From Sphingobium sp. V4 (GTDB lineage: Bacteria > Pseudomonadota > Alphaproteobacteria > Sphingomonadales > Sphingomonadaceae), in NCBI RefSeq assembly GCF_029590555.1, contig NZ_CP081004.1, forward strand, positions 1-50,153: 50,153 bases of DNA. The letters are read 5' to 3'. Made by a program: the position numbers and the translations under genes. The notes under the pieces are model-generated. The model was given only the letters and a program-made list of their open reading frames with translations, ran no database searches and had not been told where the DNA came from. Below are positions 47,253-50,153 of this stretch, piece by piece; positions within the stretch are counted from its first letter, which is position 1; each line of letters begins with the position of its first letter.

Positions 47253-48035
47253 TCAATATAAATATCTCCGCCGGTTATCTTCACTTGCGGATGACTCACG
47301 TTCTTTCGCCTCAATCGCTTGGCCCAGGCTGGCGAGAATGTCCGCCAGCTCGCGCTTGTCCCGCTCTTCGCGGGTTAGCTCCCATAGGGGCAGCTGATCC
47401 CTCATGCGCTCCATGTCGCGCGCCGCCTCGATCTGGCGATATTGTTCGCAAGCGGGGGCTGGATCGGCCGCGACGCCGCGACGGCGGCGAGCAGCGAAGA
47501 TTTTCGAGAGGAAGGCGGGGAAGAGGAAGCGATAGGCGTTCGTGGCCTGCTTGATGCGCGGGCCAGCGCCTTGCGTTTCGTGGTCGGGAACCGGCTCGTA
47601 GCGCCTGAACCAGTCGATAATTCGCGCGTCTTTGAGACGCGAAAGCGCCTGAACGACGCAATTCTTGCTGAGGCCGGTTCCATCCATGATCGTGTGAAGA
47701 CTGGGGAACAGCGCGCCAGTGCTATAGTCGATGACGCGGGCCAGGAACTCGATGATCTGGATGCCGGCCTGTCCGATAGCTCCGTTGCGAATGCGCGGTG
47801 TGGTTGTCCGCCGCTGCGCGAGCGTTTGCCGCTCGTAGAGCTTTGCGGCTTCGATCATCTCGCGCATCTGGCGAGCATTGCGGATCGGTGTGTAAGCCTT
47901 GGCCCGCTTTTCGTGGCCTACGGCGATGCTGCCGGCCCAGACTTTGACGCGCGGTTTTTCGGCACGCGCAAGCAAGGCGCGGTCGATCGTGGCGAGGCCG
48001 GTGCTACGCAGCACGGCGCCTATGGAAGTGGTCAT
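47253..48035 (-). CDS. Winged-helix protein, probable replication initiator
   Basis: 260 residues. Central HTH: FLARVIDYSTGALFPSLHTIMDGTGLSKNCVVQALSRLKDARIIDWFRR. N-terminal MTTSIGAVLRSTGLATIDRALLARAEKPRVKVW, C-terminal helical and charged. No other replication-initiator candidate is seen, it adjoins the primase, and a candidate antisense RNA lies in its leader, all of which point to Rep. The family itself is not certain; it could be a regulator. ATG at 48035 with GGGAGG. Confidence 0.6.
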   Translation of the reverse strand: MTTSIGAVLRSTGLATIDRALLARAEKPRVKVWAGSIAVGHEKRAKAYTPIRNARQMREMIEAAKLYERQTLAQRRTTTPRIRNGAIGQAGIQIIEFLARVIDYSTGALFPSLHTIMDGTGLSKNCVVQALSRLKDARIIDWFRRYEPVPDHETQGAGPRIKQATNAYRFLFPAFLSKIFAARRRRGVAADPAPACEQYRQIEAARDMERMRDQLPLWELTREERDKRELADILASLGQAIEAKERESSASEDNRRRYLY

Positions 48036-48100
48036 GCGGACCTCCCTTCGTCGGTCCCGCGAGGCCAAGCACCATCGCTCCCGAAAGCACGCTTTCGAGA

Positions 48101-48129
48101 TTGACTTTCGCCGCAGCACCACCGATAAA
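48101..48129 (+). promoter_or_regulatory. Promoter of the candidate antisense RNA
   Basis: TTGACT (48101-48106), 17-bp spacer, GATAAA (48124-48129), plus strand, opposite to the rep leader. Just upstream is the hairpin CGAAAGC-AC-GCTTTCG (48082-48097). Confidence 0.55.
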
Positions 48130-48135
48130 GAGAGC

Positions 48136-48198
48136 CAAGTTAGAAGCGCTCACTTCGGTGGCACAAACAGCCCTCGCTCAGCCAAGCGAGGGTTTTTT
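48136..48198 (+). ncRNA. Candidate countertranscript RNA in the rep leader
   Basis: A transcript starting about 7 bp after the -10 box would be about 63 nt. It contains a small GAAGC...GCTTC-like hairpin and ends in a classic terminator. It is wholly antisense to the region before the rep ATG. Size, position and structure resemble countertranscript RNAs that control plasmid replication, such as that before repC in repABC plasmids. Confidence 0.5.
48171..48198 (+). terminator. Rho-independent terminator on the plus strand
   Basis: CCCTCGCT (48171-48178), six-base loop, AGCGAGGG (48185-48192), then TTTTTT. No plus-strand gene precedes it, which is why a small RNA is proposed. Confidence 0.9.
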
Positions 48199-48305
48199 GT
48201 TGTCCTGTCGCCTCGGGGAGCCACCCCGCACGCAACAGATGAATCGCCGACTCCAAGGCGGAATCAGCGCGTCATAACTGGCTCAAGTTTAAGGGGTTGG
48301 CAAGA

Positions 48306-48327
48306 ATAAGCGTGCGCGCACGCTTAT
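48306..48327. promoter_or_regulatory. 22-bp palindromic operator candidate
   Basis: Perfect palindrome with half-site ATAAGCGTGCG, 10 bp beyond the RHH gene stop. The same half-site (TAAGCGTG) forms the site at 48623-48642. The rest of the gap 48036-48337 holds the antisense RNA unit. Confidence 0.7.
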
Positions 48328-48337
48328 AACGCGCTCG

Positions 48338-48586
48338 TCACGCCAATTTGCGGTAGTGGCGCAGATAGTCGGGATATTCGATCCCGCGTGCCTTCAAGAG
48401 ATTGATCGTCGCCTCTTCGACCAGGGCAGCAACGGACGTTTGTTCGCGCTCAGCGAGGTTCTTGATCTCGGCCGCCAGCTCGGGTTTCACCGATGCTGCG
48501 AGATTTCGCGTGTTGGCGCGGCTCGGCCGACGCCGGGGCAAAGGAACCGGGAGAAGAGGGTCTTCCTGTCTTTTCGGGCGCGCCAT
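48338..48586 (-). CDS. Ribbon-helix-helix DNA-binding protein
   Basis: 82 residues. A basic N-terminus (MARPKRQEDPLLPVPLPRRRPSRAN) is followed by an RHH fold: TRNLAASVKPELAAEIKNLAEREQTSVAALVEEATINLLKARG. Divergent from the T4SS operon and flanked by two related TAAGCGTG palindromes. It probably represses itself and perhaps the transfer operon. Confidence 0.75.
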   Translation of the reverse strand: MARPKRQEDPLLPVPLPRRRPSRANTRNLAASVKPELAAEIKNLAEREQTSVAALVEEATINLLKARGIEYPDYLRHYRKLA

Positions 48587-48622
48587 AGGTCTAGAACACA
48601 AGAGGTTGGTGTGGTGCCGGAA

Positions 48623-48642
48623 TAAGCGTGTTGACACGCTTA
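48623..48642. promoter_or_regulatory. Second TAAGCGTG operator candidate
   Basis: TAAGCGTG-TTGA-CACGCTTA, 36 bp before the RHH start and about 100 bp before the first plus-strand gene. It contains TTGACA (48631-48636), so a bound repressor would cover a possible -35 box. Confidence 0.68.
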
Positions 48643-48745
48643 ATGGCTGTAATGTGGTTGCGCGGCAAGAGACGACAAGCCGGGTTGCCCTCGCCGTCAA
48701 AGCGAGGATAGACATATCCTAATCGGTAAAAGGGAATAAATCACG

Positions 48746-49054
48746 ATGCCGCATAGCGACGATTGGCAGTATGATCCGATCCTTGAGCGCGAACTAACCA
48801 CCCGCCGCCCTGCTGGGGGAATGATCCAAGCGGTCGAAATTGCGCAACTGCCGTCGAGTGAATGGATCATCAATGTCAAAGTATCGTGGCGTGGCGATAA
48901 GTGGCTGAATGTCTGCCTATTCGAGCAACCAACGCTTAAAACCTACAAGCGACTGTCAAGCGCTGTGCGGCATGTCGTGCTCGATTACGGATATGAGGAT
49001 GACCATATCCGATTGGTTCCCGACAAACAATGCAGCAACAAATTGGCGTTTTAG
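48746..49054 (+). CDS. 102-residue hypothetical protein at the head of the transfer operon
   Basis: MPHSDDWQYDPILERELTTRRPAGGMIQAVEIAQLPSSEWIINVKVSWRGDKW ... SSAVRHVVLDYGYEDDHIRLVPDK. Unrecognised, soluble. ATG at 48746 after AAGGGA. First gene in the direction of virB1. Confidence 0.6.
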   Translation: MPHSDDWQYDPILERELTTRRPAGGMIQAVEIAQLPSSEWIINVKVSWRGDKWLNVCLFEQPTLKTYKRLSSAVRHVVLDYGYEDDHIRLVPDKQCSNKLAF

Positions 49055-49113
49055 GCTTCCCTTTCCCCCTCATCGTGATATGTGCATAAATCTCGATGAC
49101 GAGGGAGAAAGCG

Positions 49114-49437
49114 ATGAAAGCTTTTAATTTCGCGCTCGCGACCGCCTTGGTGGGGGCTGCGGTGCAATCGACCCCCGCTGTAGCGTCGGATAATACTTGG
49201 GCATGTGAGGTTGTGCTGTGCATCTCCAACCCGGGTGGTCCGACGCAATATCCAGCCTGTGTTCCACCGATAACGAAACTGTGGCGCGTGCTGGCTCTCG
49301 GCGGCAGCTTCCCGACATGCACGGGCGGGGGCATCGCCAAGACCAAATACAAGAAGCCGGATGATGGGAGGCCTGGTCGCTTGACGGTCACTTGGACTGA
49401 CGGGCGGCAACAGACCTACTATCAGCCGCGCAACTGA
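49114..49437 (+). CDS. Exported protein upstream of virB1
   Basis: 107 residues. The signal peptide MKAFNFALATALVGAAVQSTPAVAS is followed by a Cys-rich body (WACEVVLCISNPGGPTQYPACVPPI ... SFPTCTGGG) with four Cys, likely two disulphides. ATG at 49114 has GGGAG; the in-frame ATG at 49096 lacks one. Similar genes precede virB1 in related transfer clusters. Role unknown. Confidence 0.72.
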   Translation: MKAFNFALATALVGAAVQSTPAVASDNTWACEVVLCISNPGGPTQYPACVPPITKLWRVLALGGSFPTCTGGGIAKTKYKKPDDGRPGRLTVTWTDGRQQTYYQPRN

Positions 49438-49451
49438 CCGGGAGCGGGAAC

Positions 49452-50117
49452 GTGTTCCTCGAAACCGGGGCCGTTCTTTCGCTGGCGGCGCAATGCGCCC
49501 CAGCGGTAGCGCCGCATACGATCGCCGCGATCGTGGATGCGGAATCTTCGAACTATGTTTTTGCGATCAACGTCAACGGCGTGGCCAGTCAGCCTCGCCG
49601 TCCGCGTAATGAGGCTGAGGCCATCGCAACCGCGCGCTCCTATGTGGCTCGCGGCTACAGCGTGGATCTCGGCCTCGGCCAAATCAATTCACGCAACATG
49701 GGATGGCTCGGCCTAACGTGGGACACTGTTTTCAAGCAGTGCTCCAATATCGAAGCGGCAGGCCGGGTGCTCCTGTCCAATTTCCGTTCGGCCAAGACGG
49801 GGCGCACCCCGCAAGAGGCCCTTCGGGTCGCACTCAGCATGTATAACACAGGCTCTCAATCGAGAGGTTTCCGCAACGGCTATGTCGCCCGCGTGGAGAA
49901 CGCAGGTCGCCGCGTCAGCGGTCGGCCTGCGACCGCAATCCCGACTGTCATCGTGGGCGATCAGCCCGCCAGCGCCGCCATGAGCGACACTGGCGCCGGT
50001 CGTGTGCCGGTGGAGCTGGCGGAAATCGCAGCGGAGAACATGGAGGCGGCTCCACCGCCTGCACCGCCTGCGTGGGATGTTTTCGGCCGCGCCCAACACG
50101 CGCGGATTGGTTCGTAA
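49452..50117 (+). CDS. virB1: VirB1 lytic transglycosylase
   Basis: Opens peptidoglycan for assembly of the secretion channel. 221 residues from GTG at 49452 (GGAGCGGG upstream). Lytic transglycosylase motifs: the catalytic Glu in HTIAAIVDAESSNYVFAINVN, VDLGLGQINSRN and ALSMYNTGSQSRGFRNGYVARV. Pro-rich C-terminus. virB2 follows 21 bp later. Confidence 0.93.
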   Translation: MFLETGAVLSLAAQCAPAVAPHTIAAIVDAESSNYVFAINVNGVASQPRRPRNEAEAIATARSYVARGYSVDLGLGQINSRNMGWLGLTWDTVFKQCSNIEAAGRVLLSNFRSAKTGRTPQEALRVALSMYNTGSQSRGFRNGYVARVENAGRRVSGRPATAIPTVIVGDQPASAAMSDTGAGRVPVELAEIAAENMEAAPPPAPPAWDVFGRAQHARIGS

Positions 50118-50138
50118 GGCGAAGATAGGAGTTATCGA

Positions 50139-50153
50139 ATGTTTCGTATCTGG
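50139..50153 (+). CDS. virB2: virB2, first five codons
   Basis: ATG at 50139 with AGGAG eight bases upstream reads MFRIW to the last base. The frame continues at base 1 of the window, so this is the start of the pilin gene listed first. Confidence 0.85.

Noticed and set aside
48631..48660. TTGACA at 48631 as the main virB-operon promoter.
   Set aside because: At 16-18 bp spacing no acceptable -10 box follows; it is kept only as part of the operator candidate.
1..50153. CRISPR arrays, tRNA or rRNA genes.
   Set aside because: No regularly spaced short direct repeats and no tRNA- or rRNA-like sequence were seen; the repeats found are leaders, IS copies and palindromes.

Overview
The window looks like one complete, GC-rich conjugative plasmid of about 50 kb from a sphingomonad (Sphingobium/Novosphingobium-type alphaproteobacterium), opened inside virB2. 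The last 15 bases (50139-50153, MFRIW) join in frame to the open frame at base 1 and give a normal 113-residue VirB2 prepilin. The host assignment is an inference from the kind of VirB/VirD4 system, the ParAB/primase backbone and the presence of IS6100.

Layout. (1) Transfer-pilus region, plus strand, 48746 through the origin to 12820: two small genes, virB1, virB2-virB6 with an EexN entry-exclusion lipoprotein between virB5 and virB6, a VirB7-like lipoprotein, virB8-virB11, virD4, an LPD7-domain protein and a one-helix membrane protein. virB4 is broken by two frameshifts as given. (2) Accessory region 12880-23650, bounded by two copies of the same 76-residue gene. It holds an IS630-family element, two 880-bp IS6100 copies enclosing foreign cargo (AraC regulator, AhpD-like protein, truncated cytochrome P460, alginate-export porin, broken resolvase), a fragment of an IncP-type TraC primase, and the remains of a Tn3-family transposon. 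(3) Mobilisation and maintenance, minus strand: MOBP relaxase, MobC, a candidate oriT with an IncP-like nic motif at 25316-25323, parB, parA, a small membrane protein, a Xre regulator, ssb, a serine recombinase and a sigma-region-4-like protein. (4) A long block, 30.8-48.0 kb, almost entirely on the minus strand: many small unknown proteins, a DUF6884 protein, a DUF4942-methyltransferase, a 29-residue holin-like toxin missed by usual length cut-offs, DUF3768, a Fic toxin with a VbhA-like antitoxin, ArdC antirestriction, a 591-residue ParB-like protein, a nuclease, a primase and a likely replication protein with a candidate antisense RNA.

How it fits together. If nic is at 25322/25323 on the plus strand, the plus strand enters the recipient 5' first, running upward from 25323. 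The minus-strand genes of blocks 3 and 4 are then the leading region, with the incoming single strand as their template. Seven of them carry long repeated leaders just upstream of the start codon: three copies of a ~270-331 bp leader, two of a ~256 bp leader, and two of an 83-bp leader. ssb has a 72-nt foldable element at the same 58-bp distance as the 83-bp leaders. All are rich in hairpins. This is the pattern expected of single-stranded-DNA promoters such as the F plasmid Frpo or ColIb-P9 ssi elements, and it is the most interesting feature here.

A 16-bp palindrome, GGTGGCAGCTGCCACC, occurs 12 times (nine perfect, three with one change), only on the backbone and never in the accessory insert. 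It resembles the dispersed operator/centromere sites of KorB/ParB proteins. Motif calls were made by eye; no search or folding program was run.
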